From: Vogesella indigofera | Lineage (GTDB): Bacteria; Pseudomonadota; Gammaproteobacteria; Burkholderiales; Chromobacteriaceae | DNA length: 64,000 bases | Assembly: GCF_028548395.1 (NCBI RefSeq) | Contig: NZ_JAQQLA010000009.1 | Coordinates: 186,001 to 250,000 of the forward strand | Direction of reading: 5' to 3' | In this document: piece by piece, positions 17,020 to 24,738 of the stretch | Position numbering within the stretch: the stretch's first letter is position 1 | Layout of the letters: every line of letters begins with the position of its first letter | The notes under the pieces: model-generated | Databases searched by the model: none | What the model was told of the DNA's origin: nothing | Seen by the model: only the letters and a program-made list of their open reading frames with translations | Program-made: the position numbers and the translations under genes

Positions 17020-18687
17020 GTGTTCGCCCAAGCCACTCTCGAAACCGTCCTCAGCGCGCTGCCGGCCGGTTACCTGCTGCTTGACCTGTCGCGACAGGTC
17101 GTCTTCGTCAGCGAGCGTTTCAGCATCGCCTGCCACGGCAGCCCGCTGCCCGCCGTCGGCAGCCCGCTGCCCGCCGCGCTGCTGCCGCAAGCGGTGCAGC
17201 AGCGCCTCGATCAGCCCGACAACAAGAGCCTGACGCTGCCGGCGCACGGCCTGCTGCTGGAGTGGCTGGTCACGCCGCTACGCGACGGCTGGCTGATCAG
17301 CGTGCGCGAGGACCGTCACGCCTTCCGTACCCTGGTCGACAACTCGCCGGACATCATCACCCGCTACGACCTCGAGCTGCGCTGCCGCTTCATCAACAAC
17401 ACGCTGAGCGACTTCTCGCCGACGCCGGCGGCGGAGCACATCGGCCGCACGCTGGAAGAACGGCGCCTGCCCGTGCAGCTGAAGGATGCCATCCGCCACA
17501 ATGCGCAGCAGGTGATCGCCAGCGGCAAGCCGCAGCGTTTCATCAGCGAGCTGAGCCTGCCGCAGCAGCTCTACGTGTTCGAGTCCAGGCTGCTGCCGGA
17601 GTACGACGACGCCGGCCAGCTGCAGTCGCTGCTCAGCATCGACCGCGACATCAGCGAGCAGCACGCCACCCGACTGTGGGAAGCCGACGAGAACCGGCTG
17701 CTGGAGATGATTGCCAACGACCGGCCGCTGCAGGAAGTGATGGGCTGGACCTGCCAGATGATCGAGAACCAGCTCAGCGGCGCGATGTGCAGCATCATGC
17801 TGCTGGACGAGGCCGGCGAGCGGCTGTACCTGGCGGCGGCACCGTCGCTGGCCAGCGAATACAAAGAGGCGATCGACGGCCTGCGCATCGGAGAAGGCGT
17901 CGGCTCCTGCGGCACCGCCGCACTGCGCGGCGAGATGGTGATCGTCAGCGACATCGCCAGCGATCCGCTGTGGCAGGACTACCGAGAGCTGGCCGCCAGC
18001 AACCAGCTCGGCGCCTGCTGGTCGCAGCCGATCCTGGCGCAGGACGGCAAGGTGCTCGGCACCTTCGCCATCTACCACGACCGCCCCTGCGCGCCGGACC
18101 CGCACGCGCTGGACATCGTGCGCCGCACCTCGCACCTGATGGCGATCGCCATCCAGCAGGAGCAGCGCTCCACCGCGCTGTACCGGCTGGCGACGCAGGA
18201 CGGCCTGACCGGCCTTGCCAACCGCCGCCACTTCCTTGATCTCGCCTCGCAGCGTTTCAAGGAGGCGCGCTACCACGGCAAGCCGTTCAGCCTGCTGATG
18301 ATGGACATCGACCACTTCAAGCGCGTCAACGACGGCCACGGCCACGAGGGCGGCGACGTGGTACTGCAGGCTTTCGCCCAATGCATGAAGAGCACGCTGC
18401 GCGCCAGCGACCTGGTGTGCCGCATGGGGGGCGAGGAGTTTGCCGCCATCCTGCCCGACACCCCGGCCGGCGAGGCGCTGGTGGTGGCGAAACGGCTGCG
18501 CAACGCCATCGCCGCACTGCCGATCGCGCACCAGGACCACACCATCCCGATCACGGTCAGCATCGGTGTCGCCTCGCTGTCGCCGGCCTGCCGCGAGCTG
18601 AGCGAACTGATCCGCCACGCCGACCAGGCGCTGTACCAGGCCAAGGCCAAGGGCCGCAACCGCGTCTGCGTCGCCGAGTCGCAGTAA
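17020..18687 (+). CDS. PAS-GAF-GGDEF diguanylate cyclase
   Basis: 555 residues from the GTG at 17020, chosen for the CAGGAG six bases upstream; the frame is open from 16861 but that part carries a leader hairpin. Order: an N-terminal PAS-like region (residues 1-95), a second PAS (about 100-220, TLVDNSPDIITRYD), a GAF domain (about 225-375, CSIMLLDEAGERL and IGEGVGSCGTAAL) and a GGDEF domain (about 390-555). The active site reads GGEEF and an RASD inhibitory I-site lies five residues before it, so cyclic-di-GMP synthesis with product inhibition is expected. No membrane segment is seen; the sensor is cytoplasmic. A 21-base tandem duplication at 17137-17178 doubles GSPLPA in the first PAS region. 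Confidence 0.9.
   Translation: MFAQATLETVLSALPAGYLLLDLSRQVVFVSERFSIACHGSPLPAVGSPLPAALLPQAVQQRLDQPDNKSLTLPAHGLLLEWLVTPLRDGWLISVREDRHAFRTLVDNSPDIITRYDLELRCRFINNTLSDFSPTPAAEHIGRTLEERRLPVQLKDAIRHNAQQVIASGKPQRFISELSLPQQLYVFESRLLPEYDDAGQLQSLLSIDRDISEQHATRLWEADENRLLEMIANDRPLQEVMGWTCQMIENQLSGAMCSIMLLDEAGERLYLAAAPSLASEYKEAIDGLRIGEGVGSCGTAALRGEMVIVSDIASDPLWQDYRELAASNQLGACWSQPILAQDGKVLGTFAIYHDRPCAPDPHALDIVRRTSHLMAIAIQQEQRSTALYRLATQDGLTGLANRRHFLDLASQRFKEARYHGKPFSLLMMDIDHFKRVNDGHGHEGGDVVLQAFAQCMKSTLRASDLVCRMGGEEFAAILPDTPAGEALVVAKRLRNAIAALPIAHQDHTIPITVSIGVASLSPACRELSELIRHADQALYQAKAKGRNRVCVAESQ
17137..17178 (+). repeat. 21-base tandem duplication inside the GGDEF gene
   Basis: Two adjacent 21-base units sharing their first 19 bases except at the junction, encoding GSPLPAV and GSPLPAA. 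The unit is a multiple of three, so gain or loss by slippage would keep the frame. Confidence 0.7.
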
Positions 18688-18693
18688 ACGCCA

Positions 18694-18828
18694 GTTCACG
18701 GTCTGCTGCAACGGAGCGCTACGAGGGTGATACCGGGTTGAAAACGCCGGGGCAGGCTTGTTGATAACTGGAAACGCCGCTTGCTCAGCCTTTCGCCTTG
18801 TCCCGAGAGAGCGCGCGAGATCGTGAAC
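18694..18828 (+). repeat. Intergenic repeat element, copy A (MITE/Correia-like)
   Basis: About 135 bases starting GTTCACGGTC and ending GATCGTGAAC, so the ends are inverted repeats. It shares GTCTGCTGCAACGGA, GTTGAAAACG, CGCCTTGTC and GCGAGATCGTGAAC with copies at 23771-23909 (inverted) and 31024-31164. It begins seven bases after the stop of the GGDEF gene. It contains no coding frame of note. The internal palindrome seen in copy B is partly decayed here. Confidence 0.8.
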
Positions 18829-18845
18829 ACGCGCCGCGCGCCAAA

Positions 18846-18885
18846 AAGCTTGGCCGCAACAGCGCACGCCGTTGCGGCCAACCTT
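18846..18885. terminator. Bidirectional terminator built from an inverted pair of the repeat word
   Basis: AAGCTTGGCCGCAA (18846-18859) pairs with the perfect word TTGCGGCCAACCTT (18872-18885), one mismatch, loop of 12 bases. The stem is flanked by an A-run on the left and TTTT on the right, so it should work in both directions between the convergent GGDEF gene and polA. Confidence 0.8.
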
Positions 18886-18911
18886 TTGTCATGCCGTGAA
18901 GACGTGCGCGC

Positions 18912-21710
18912 CTAGTGCGCACTCTCCCAGCTGCTGCCGACGCCGACTTCCGCCAGCAGCGGCACCTTCAGCGCGGCGACACCGGCCATCAGCTGCGGCA
19001 GTTTTTCCCGCACCAACGCCAGTTCGCTTTCGGCCACTTCCAGCACCAGTTCATCGTGCACCTGCATGATCAGCTTCGACTGCAGCCGCTCGGCCAGCAG
19101 CCAGTCCTGCACCGCGATCATCGCCAGCTTGATCAGGTCGGCGGCGGTGCCCTGCATCGGCGCGTTGATTGCGGCGCGCTCGGCACCGGCGCGACGCGCC
19201 TGGTTGGCGGCGCGGATTTCCGGCAGGTACAGGCGGCGGCCGAACACGGTCTCGACATAGCCCTGCTCGCGCGCCGCATCGCGGGTCTGCTGCATGTACT
19301 CGGCGACGCCCGGATACTTGCGGAAGTAGCTGTCGATATACAGCTTGGCGGCGTCGCGGCTGATATCTAGCTGCGAGGCGAGGCCGAATTCGCCCATGCC
19401 GTAGATCAGGCCGAAGTTGATGGCCTTGGCGGCGCGGCGCTGCTCGGTGCTGACCTCCGCCAGCGGGGTGGAGAACACCTCGGCGGCGGTGGCCTTGTGG
19501 ATGTCCTCGCCGCTGGCAAACGCCGCCAGCATGCCGGCGTCGCCGGACAGGTGCGCCATGATGCGCAGCTCGATCTGCGAATAGTCGGCGCTGACGATCA
19601 CGTGGCCGGGCGCGGCGATGAACGCCTCGCGCACGCGGCGGCCCTCGGCGGTGCGCACCGGGATGTTCTGCAGGTTGGGGTCGGAGCTGGCCAGACGGCC
19701 GGTGATCGCCACCGCCTGTGCATAAGTGGTGTGCACGCGGCCGGTCTGTGGATTAATCAGCGTCGGCAGCTTGTCGGTGTAGGTCGACTTCAGCTTGGCG
19801 AGGCCACGGTACTGCAAAATCAGCTTCGGCAGCGGGTGATCCAGCGCCAGTTTTTCCAACACTTCCTCGTCGGTGGAGAAGCCGCCGGACGGCGTCTTGC
19901 GCACGCCCTTGGTGGCGATGCCGAGCTTGCCGAACAGGATTTCCTGCAGCTGCTTCGGCGAGTTGAGGTTGAACGGCTGCCCGGCTTGCGCGTAGGCCGC
20001 CTGCTCCAGACGCAGCATCTCGCTGCCCAGCTGGTGGCTCTGCGCCGCCAGCTGTTCGCGGTCGATCAGCACGCCGTTGCGCTCCATCGCGAACAACACC
20101 TCCGCCACCGGCAGTTCGATGTCGCGGTAGACCTCGGCCAGCTTGCCGCTCAAGAGCGGCGCGAAGTGCTGCGCCAGACGCAGGGTGATATCGGCGTCTT
20201 CGGCCGCGTAGTTGGCCGCAACGTCCACCGCCACCTCGGCAAAGCCGATCTGCTTGGCGCCCTTGCCGCAGATTTCCTCGTAGCTGACCGTGGTTTCGTT
20301 CAGGTGACGACGCGCCAGCTCGTCCATGCCGTGGCGTTCGTGGCTTTCGATCACGTAGGAAGCCAGCAGCGTGTCGTCGACCACGCCGCGCAGGGTGATG
20401 CCGTGGTTGGCAAACACGTGGCGATCGTACTTCAGGTTCTGTCCCAGCTTTTTCTTGCCGGCGTCTTCCAGCCACGGCTTGAGTCGCGCCAGCGTGGCGT
20501 CGAAGTCCAGCTGCTGCGGCGCGTCCGGTCCGCGGTGCGCCAGCGGCAGATAGGCGGCCTGCCCCGCCGCCACCGAGAAGCTGATGCCGACCAGCTGCGC
20601 CTGCATCTGGTCGAGACTGGTGGTCTCGGTATCCAGCGATACCACCTCGGCCGCAGTCAACCTTGCCAGCCACTCGTCCAGCTGGGCCGGAGTGAGGATG
20701 GTGTCGTAGTGACGCGCGATGGCGGCGGCGGGTTCATCGGCGGCAACGGAGTCCGGCACGACCGCACTGTCGTCGCCGAACAGGTCACCGCTGTGATGCA
20801 GCGCCGGTTGCGCCCGTGCCGCGACGGGGCTGGCAGTGGCGGTATCTGCCGCCGGCTCGCTGACTTCGCGCAGGAAGGTGCGGAAGCCGCAGGCGGCAAA
20901 CAACTCCGCCAGCCGCGCCTTGTCCTTGCTGCCGTGCAGCAGGCTTTCCATGCCCTGCGGCAGTTCCGCCTGCAGCGGCACGTCGCACTTGATGGTGATC
21001 AGTTCGCGCCCCCTGGGCAGCCAGTCCAGCGCCGCGCGCAGATTGTCGCCGACCTTGCCGCCGACCTTGTCAGCCTGCGCGATGACTCCGGCCAGCGTGC
21101 CGTACTCTTCCAGCCACTTCACCGCCGTCTTCGGGCCGCACTTGTCGACGCCGGGCACGTTGTCGACCTTGTCGCCGATCAGCGTCAGGTAGTCGATGAT
21201 CAGGGTCGGCGGCACGCCGAATTTCTCCTTCACCCCGGCCTCGTCCAGCAGCTCGTTAGTCATGGTGTTGACCAGCGTCACCGCCGGCGTCACCAGCTGC
21301 GCCATGTCCTTGTCGCCGGTGGACACGATCACCCGCATGCCGGCGGCCTCGGCGCTGTGGGCCAGGGTGCCGATCACGTCGTCGGCCTCCACCCCGTCCA
21401 CCATCAAGAGCGGCCAGCCGCTGGCGCGCACCACCTCGTGCACGGTGACCACCTGCGCAGCGAGGTCGCTCGGCATCGACGGACGGTTGGCCTTGTACTC
21501 CGGGTACAGCTCGTCGCGGAAAGTCTTACCTTTAGCATCGAAAATGCAGGCGCTATAATCGAACTGCACCTCCTTCTCCAGCCGGCGCAGCATGTTGACC
21601 ATGCCGTAGATGGCACCGGTCGGATCGCCGGTGGGTGAGCGCAAGTCGGGCATCGCATGGAAGGCTCGGTACAAATAAGAAGAGCCGTCAATCAATAACA
21701 AGGTTTTCAT
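18912..21710 (-). CDS. polA: DNA polymerase I
   Basis: 932 residues, full length. The 5'-nuclease domain spans residues 1-290 (LLIDGSSYLYRAFHA; YLTLIGDKVDNVPGVDKCGPKTA). The 3'-5' exonuclease domain keeps its metal-binding Asp and Glu (VSLDTETTSLDQ), so proofreading should be intact. The polymerase domain has motif A SADYSQIELRIMAHLSGD, the O-helix RRAAKAINFGLIYGMGEFG and motif C MQVHDELVLEV. It fills gaps and removes RNA primers in repair and replication. It is divergent from the LOG gene with only 16 bases between start codons, so the two promoters must overlap the opposite gene. Confidence 0.97.
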   Translation of the reverse strand: MKTLLLIDGSSYLYRAFHAMPDLRSPTGDPTGAIYGMVNMLRRLEKEVQFDYSACIFDAKGKTFRDELYPEYKANRPSMPSDLAAQVVTVHEVVRASGWPLLMVDGVEADDVIGTLAHSAEAAGMRVIVSTGDKDMAQLVTPAVTLVNTMTNELLDEAGVKEKFGVPPTLIIDYLTLIGDKVDNVPGVDKCGPKTAVKWLEEYGTLAGVIAQADKVGGKVGDNLRAALDWLPRGRELITIKCDVPLQAELPQGMESLLHGSKDKARLAELFAACGFRTFLREVSEPAADTATASPVAARAQPALHHSGDLFGDDSAVVPDSVAADEPAAAIARHYDTILTPAQLDEWLARLTAAEVVSLDTETTSLDQMQAQLVGISFSVAAGQAAYLPLAHRGPDAPQQLDFDATLARLKPWLEDAGKKKLGQNLKYDRHVFANHGITLRGVVDDTLLASYVIESHERHGMDELARRHLNETTVSYEEICGKGAKQIGFAEVAVDVAANYAAEDADITLRLAQHFAPLLSGKLAEVYRDIELPVAEVLFAMERNGVLIDREQLAAQSHQLGSEMLRLEQAAYAQAGQPFNLNSPKQLQEILFGKLGIATKGVRKTPSGGFSTDEEVLEKLALDHPLPKLILQYRGLAKLKSTYTDKLPTLINPQTGRVHTTYAQAVAITGRLASSDPNLQNIPVRTAEGRRVREAFIAAPGHVIVSADYSQIELRIMAHLSGDAGMLAAFASGEDIHKATAAEVFSTPLAEVSTEQRRAAKAINFGLIYGMGEFGLASQLDISRDAAKLYIDSYFRKYPGVAEYMQQTRDAAREQGYVETVFGRRLYLPEIRAANQARRAGAERAAINAPMQGTAADLIKLAMIAVQDWLLAERLQSKLIMQVHDELVLEVAESELALVREKLPQLMAGVAALKVPLLAEVGVGSSWESAH

Positions 21711-21726
21711 AAGAAAAGGGGCAGAT

Positions 21727-22455
21727 ATGAGCTTGTCCGATAAATTACCGCAAACCAGCGACCGCTACGCGATGATGCAGCGTTTCCGCTCACGCGAAGC
21801 CTGGCATGTGATGAAAATTCTGTCGGAATTTGTTGAATCGGCAGAAGAACTGCAACAGATCAGTCCAGCTGTAAGTATTTTTGGCAGCGCACGGACGCCG
21901 CGCGATCATCGCTATTATAAGCTGACCGAGGACATTGCCCGTCTGTTATCCGACGCCGGCTTTGCGGTGATTTCCGGCGGCGGCCCCGGCATCATGGAGG
22001 CCGCCAACAAGGGCGCCTATTACGGCAACAGCCCATCGGTCGGTCTCAACATCGTACTGCCGCACGAGCAGCGCCCCAACGAGTACCAGGACCTGAGCCT
22101 GAAGTTCGACCACTTCTTCAGCCGCAAGGTGATGTTCGTCAAACATGCACTGGCCTATGTGGTGATGCCCGGCGGCTTTGGTACACTGGACGAAATGTTC
22201 GAGGCGCTGACGCTGATTCAGACCGGCAAGACGCGCAAGATGCCGATCATCCTGTGCGGCGGCGAGTTCTGGAGCGGCCTGCTCGACTGGGTGCGCCAGC
22301 GCCTGATCGGCGACGGCCTGATCAACGCCGAAGACCTCGACTTGCTGCAGCTGATCGACGATCCGCAGCAGATCGTGGAAACCATCTTCACCTTTTACGA
22401 AACCCGCGGCTTCGAGGCACTGCCGGAAGAGCGCGAACAGTTGCTCAATCTGTAA
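21727..22455 (+). CDS. LOG/TIGR00730 family Rossmann-fold protein (nucleoside 5'-monophosphate phosphoribohydrolase type)
   Basis: 242 residues. It carries the family signature VMPGGFGTLDEMFEALT near residue 145, SGGGPGIMEAANKGAYYG near residue 80, and an N-terminal FGSART. Members hydrolyse the N-glycosidic bond of nucleoside monophosphates (PpnN-like or cytokinin-activating LOG). AAGGGG lies seven bases before the ATG. It heads a rightward run with the DUF2782 gene and thrB, a neighbourhood beside polA that I recall in Pseudomonas and betaproteobacteria. The physiological substrate is not clear. Confidence 0.85.
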   Translation: MSLSDKLPQTSDRYAMMQRFRSREAWHVMKILSEFVESAEELQQISPAVSIFGSARTPRDHRYYKLTEDIARLLSDAGFAVISGGGPGIMEAANKGAYYGNSPSVGLNIVLPHEQRPNEYQDLSLKFDHFFSRKVMFVKHALAYVVMPGGFGTLDEMFEALTLIQTGKTRKMPIILCGGEFWSGLLDWVRQRLIGDGLINAEDLDLLQLIDDPQQIVETIFTFYETRGFEALPEEREQLLNL

Positions 22456-22504
22456 TATTTGCCGACCGGCGCTGCCAGCCAGCGCCGACAACCAAGGAAA
22501 CCCC

Positions 22505-22816
22505 ATGTCCCGCCTGATTCTGGCCGTGCTGGCCGCCATCGCCCTGCCGGCGCTGGCCGATACCCCCGCCGCGGTGCTGCCGCCACCGCCGACCATTGCC
22601 GCCGATGCCATGGCAGAGCCGGAAGTCCGCATCATCCAGGACGGCGACAACAGCATCGAGGAATACCGCCTCAACGGTCGTCTCTACCTGCTGAAAGTGA
22701 CGCCGAAAAACGCGCCACCGTACTACCTGCGTGACGACGAGGGTAACGGCCAGATGAAACGCATCGACCCGTCGCAGCGCCTGGTGGTGCCGCAGTGGGT
22801 CCTGCTGACCTTCTGA
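22505..22816 (+). CDS. DUF2782 family small secreted protein
   Basis: 103 residues with a clear signal peptide (MSRLILAVLAAIALPALA, cleavage near residue 19), a proline-rich spacer and a small domain containing VRIIQDGDNSIEEYRLNG and YYLRDDEG. Proteins of this family sit between polA and thrB in many proteobacteria; function unknown. It starts 49 bases after the LOG gene and ends 9 bases before thrB, so the three are likely one operon. Confidence 0.8.
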   Translation: MSRLILAVLAAIALPALADTPAAVLPPPPTIAADAMAEPEVRIIQDGDNSIEEYRLNGRLYLLKVTPKNAPPYYLRDDEGNGQMKRIDPSQRLVVPQWVLLTF

Positions 22817-22825
22817 GGAGCGGGC

Positions 22826-23764
22826 ATGTCGGTTTATACCTCGGTCTCGACCGCAGAGCTGGCACAGTGGCTACAGCGCTATGCGCTGGGCGAGCTGGTC
22901 GAGCTGAAAGGCATTGTGGCCGGTGTCACCAATACCAACTACTTTGTCACCACCACCCATGGCCGCTACGTACTGACGCTGTTCGAAGTGCTGCAGCTGG
23001 ACGAGTTGCCCTACTTCCTGGAGCTGAAGAGCCACCTGGCGCGGCACGGCGTTGCCTGTCCGGCGCCGATTGCCGACCACAACGACCAGTTTGCCTCGCT
23101 GCTGGCCGGCAAGCCGGCGTGCCTGGTCAGCTGTCTCGACGGCCATGACATCGAGCAACCGAACGCGGCACAGTGCCACGCCATCGGCGAGATGCTGGCG
23201 CAGATGCACAAGGCCAGCAGTACCTTCCCGCGCCGCATGCGCAACCCGCGCGGCCCGGAATGGTGGAGCCGCACCGCCAACTCGCTGTATCCGCAGCTGC
23301 CGGCCGCGGACGCTGCCAGCCTGCGCAGCGAAGTCGCGTTCCAGGACAGCCACCGCTTTGATTTCCTGCCGCAGGGGGTAATCCACGCCGACCTGTTCAA
23401 GGACAACGTGCTGATGGATGGCGACAAAATCGCCGGCTTCATCGACTTCTACTACGCCTGCAACGACGTGCTGCTGTACGACCTCGCCATCGCGCTCAAC
23501 GACTGGGCGCGCGACGCGCAGGGCGACATCGATGCCGAACTGGCGCGCGCCATCATCGCCGGCTACCAGAGCATCCGGCCGCTGACAGCGGAAGAGCACA
23601 AGGCGTGGCCGGTGATGCTGCGCGCCGCGGCGCTGCGCTTCTGGGTGTCGCGCCTGCTCGACTTCTACCGTCCGGCCAGCGGCGAGATGACCTACACCAA
23701 GGACCCCGGCGTGTTCCAGCGCCTGCTGGAAGCTCACCGCGTGCGCCAGGACTTCTGGCTGTAA
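22826..23764 (+). CDS. thrB: Homoserine kinase, ThrB2 type (choline-kinase fold)
   Basis: 312 residues. The fold is that of aminoglycoside/choline kinases: GIVAGVTNTNYFV at the N terminus, the catalytic loop GVIHADLFKDNVL near residue 190 and the metal-binding GFIDFYYACND near residue 207. It phosphorylates homoserine in threonine synthesis. GAGGAG lies upstream of the ATG at 22826. A repeat element (copy B) begins seven bases after the stop. Confidence 0.93.
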   Translation: MSVYTSVSTAELAQWLQRYALGELVELKGIVAGVTNTNYFVTTTHGRYVLTLFEVLQLDELPYFLELKSHLARHGVACPAPIADHNDQFASLLAGKPACLVSCLDGHDIEQPNAAQCHAIGEMLAQMHKASSTFPRRMRNPRGPEWWSRTANSLYPQLPAADAASLRSEVAFQDSHRFDFLPQGVIHADLFKDNVLMDGDKIAGFIDFYYACNDVLLYDLAIALNDWARDAQGDIDAELARAIIAGYQSIRPLTAEEHKAWPVMLRAAALRFWVSRLLDFYRPASGEMTYTKDPGVFQRLLEAHRVRQDFWL

Positions 23765-23770
23765 GAACCT

Positions 23771-23909
23771 ACTCACGATCTCGCGCACTCACGCGAGACA
23801 AGGCGAAAACGGTCGAGGAAGCGACGTTTATCCAGATATAAACGCGCATGCCGAAGCCGTTTTCAACGCCTTATCGTCTCCGTGAGATCCGTTGCAGCAG
23901 ATCGTGAAC
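23771..23909 (-). repeat. Intergenic repeat element, copy B (inverted)
   Basis: 139 bases. Read on the minus strand it starts GTTCACGATCTGCTGCAACGG and ends GCGAGATCGTGAG. It has a nested internal palindrome (GAAAACGG paired with CCGTTTTC, and CGTTTAT paired with ATAAACG), so the whole unit can fold into one long hairpin. It directly follows thrB. Best preserved of the three copies. Confidence 0.8.
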
Positions 23910-23957
23910 AGCTTCTCACGCGCGCCGCGCCAGCCCGGCGCCGGCAGCCACCACCGC

Positions 23958-23983
23958 ACAGCCCGCCCACCGCGGGCTGTTTT
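23958..23983 (+). terminator. Rho-independent terminator after thrB
   Basis: ACAGCCCGC and GCGGGCTGT form a perfect 9-base-pair stem around a 5-base loop, followed by TTTT. It would end the LOG-DUF2782-thrB transcript just before the two-component operon. Confidence 0.85.
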
Positions 23984-24009
23984 GCCTGCTGGCGGATTTG
24001 CGGTATAAC
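23982..24009 (+). promoter_or_regulatory. Candidate promoter of the RstA/RstB-like operon
   Basis: TTGCCT (23982-23987), a 16-base spacer and TATAAC (24004-24009), 27 bases before the response regulator ATG and immediately after the previous terminator. Confidence 0.5.
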
Positions 24010-24036
24010 CGGCCAGTCACCCCACAAGGATCTGCC

Positions 24037-24738
24037 ATGAACCAACGTCTGTTGCTGATCGAGGACGATCAGCGCCTGGCCGACCTCGTCAGCAGCTACC
24101 TGCGCAAGAACGGCTACGACATCCAGCACCATGCCCACGGCGACGGCGCCGCCGAACGCATCATCGAGATCATGCCCGACCTGGTGATCCTCGACGTGAT
24201 GCTGCCAGGCAAGGACGGCTTTGAAGTCTGCCGCGCGGTGCGCCACCGCTACCCGGGGCGCATCCTGATGATGACCGCCCGCGACGAGGAGATCGACGAA
24301 ATACTCGGCCTGGAGCTGGGTGCCGACGACTATCTGGCCAAGCCGGTGGAGCCGCGCCGCCTGCTGGCGCGCATCCGCGCACTGCTGCGCCGCAGTGACA
24401 ACGGCGGCGACGACAACGGCGATCAGGACAAGCTCGGCTTCGGCCGTTTCAGCATCTGCCAGAGCACGCGCGAGGCGGTACTCAACGCGCAGTCGCTGGA
24501 GCTGACCACCGCCGAATTCGACCTGCTGTGGCTGTTGGCCAGCCATGCCGGCGAAATCCTGTCGCGCGACGACATCATGAACCAGCTGCGCGGCATCGGC
24601 TTTGACGGCCTCGACCGCTCCATCGACGCCCGCATCTCGCGCCTGCGCAAGAAGCTGGACGACAACCCGGAAACACCGACCCGCATCAAGACCGTGCGCG
24701 GCAAGGGCTACCTGTTCTCGCGGAGCGACTGGGAGTGA
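24037..24738 (+). CDS. OmpR-family response regulator, RstA-like
   Basis: 233 residues. The receiver domain has IEDDQRLADL and phosphoacceptor Asp53 in VILDVMLPGKDG. The winged-helix DNA-binding domain ends DGLDRSIDARISRLRKKL and RIKTVRGKGYLF, very close to E. coli RstA. AAGGA lies upstream of the ATG at 24037; a longer frame from 23998 lacks a ribosome site and would overlap the -10 box. It is coupled to the kinase gene by a GTGA overlap. The regulon is unknown; the porin gene just downstream is a candidate target. Confidence 0.92.
   Translation: MNQRLLLIEDDQRLADLVSSYLRKNGYDIQHHAHGDGAAERIIEIMPDLVILDVMLPGKDGFEVCRAVRHRYPGRILMMTARDEEIDEILGLELGADDYLAKPVEPRRLLARIRALLRRSDNGGDDNGDQDKLGFGRFSICQSTREAVLNAQSLELTTAEFDLLWLLASHAGEILSRDDIMNQLRGIGFDGLDRSIDARISRLRKKLDDNPETPTRIKTVRGKGYLFSRSDWE

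Noticed and set aside
17278..18867. 529-codon open frame antisense to the PAS-GAF-GGDEF gene
   Set aside because: No domain and Val/Ala/Gln/Arg-biased; the GGDEF gene explains the region.
18841..18912. The repeat word as simply a GC-hairpin terminator motif
   Set aside because: Most perfect copies are single, inside coding sequences and unpaired, so termination alone cannot explain the word.
19497..21638. 713-codon open frame antisense to polA
   Set aside because: Shadow of polA with low-complexity composition.
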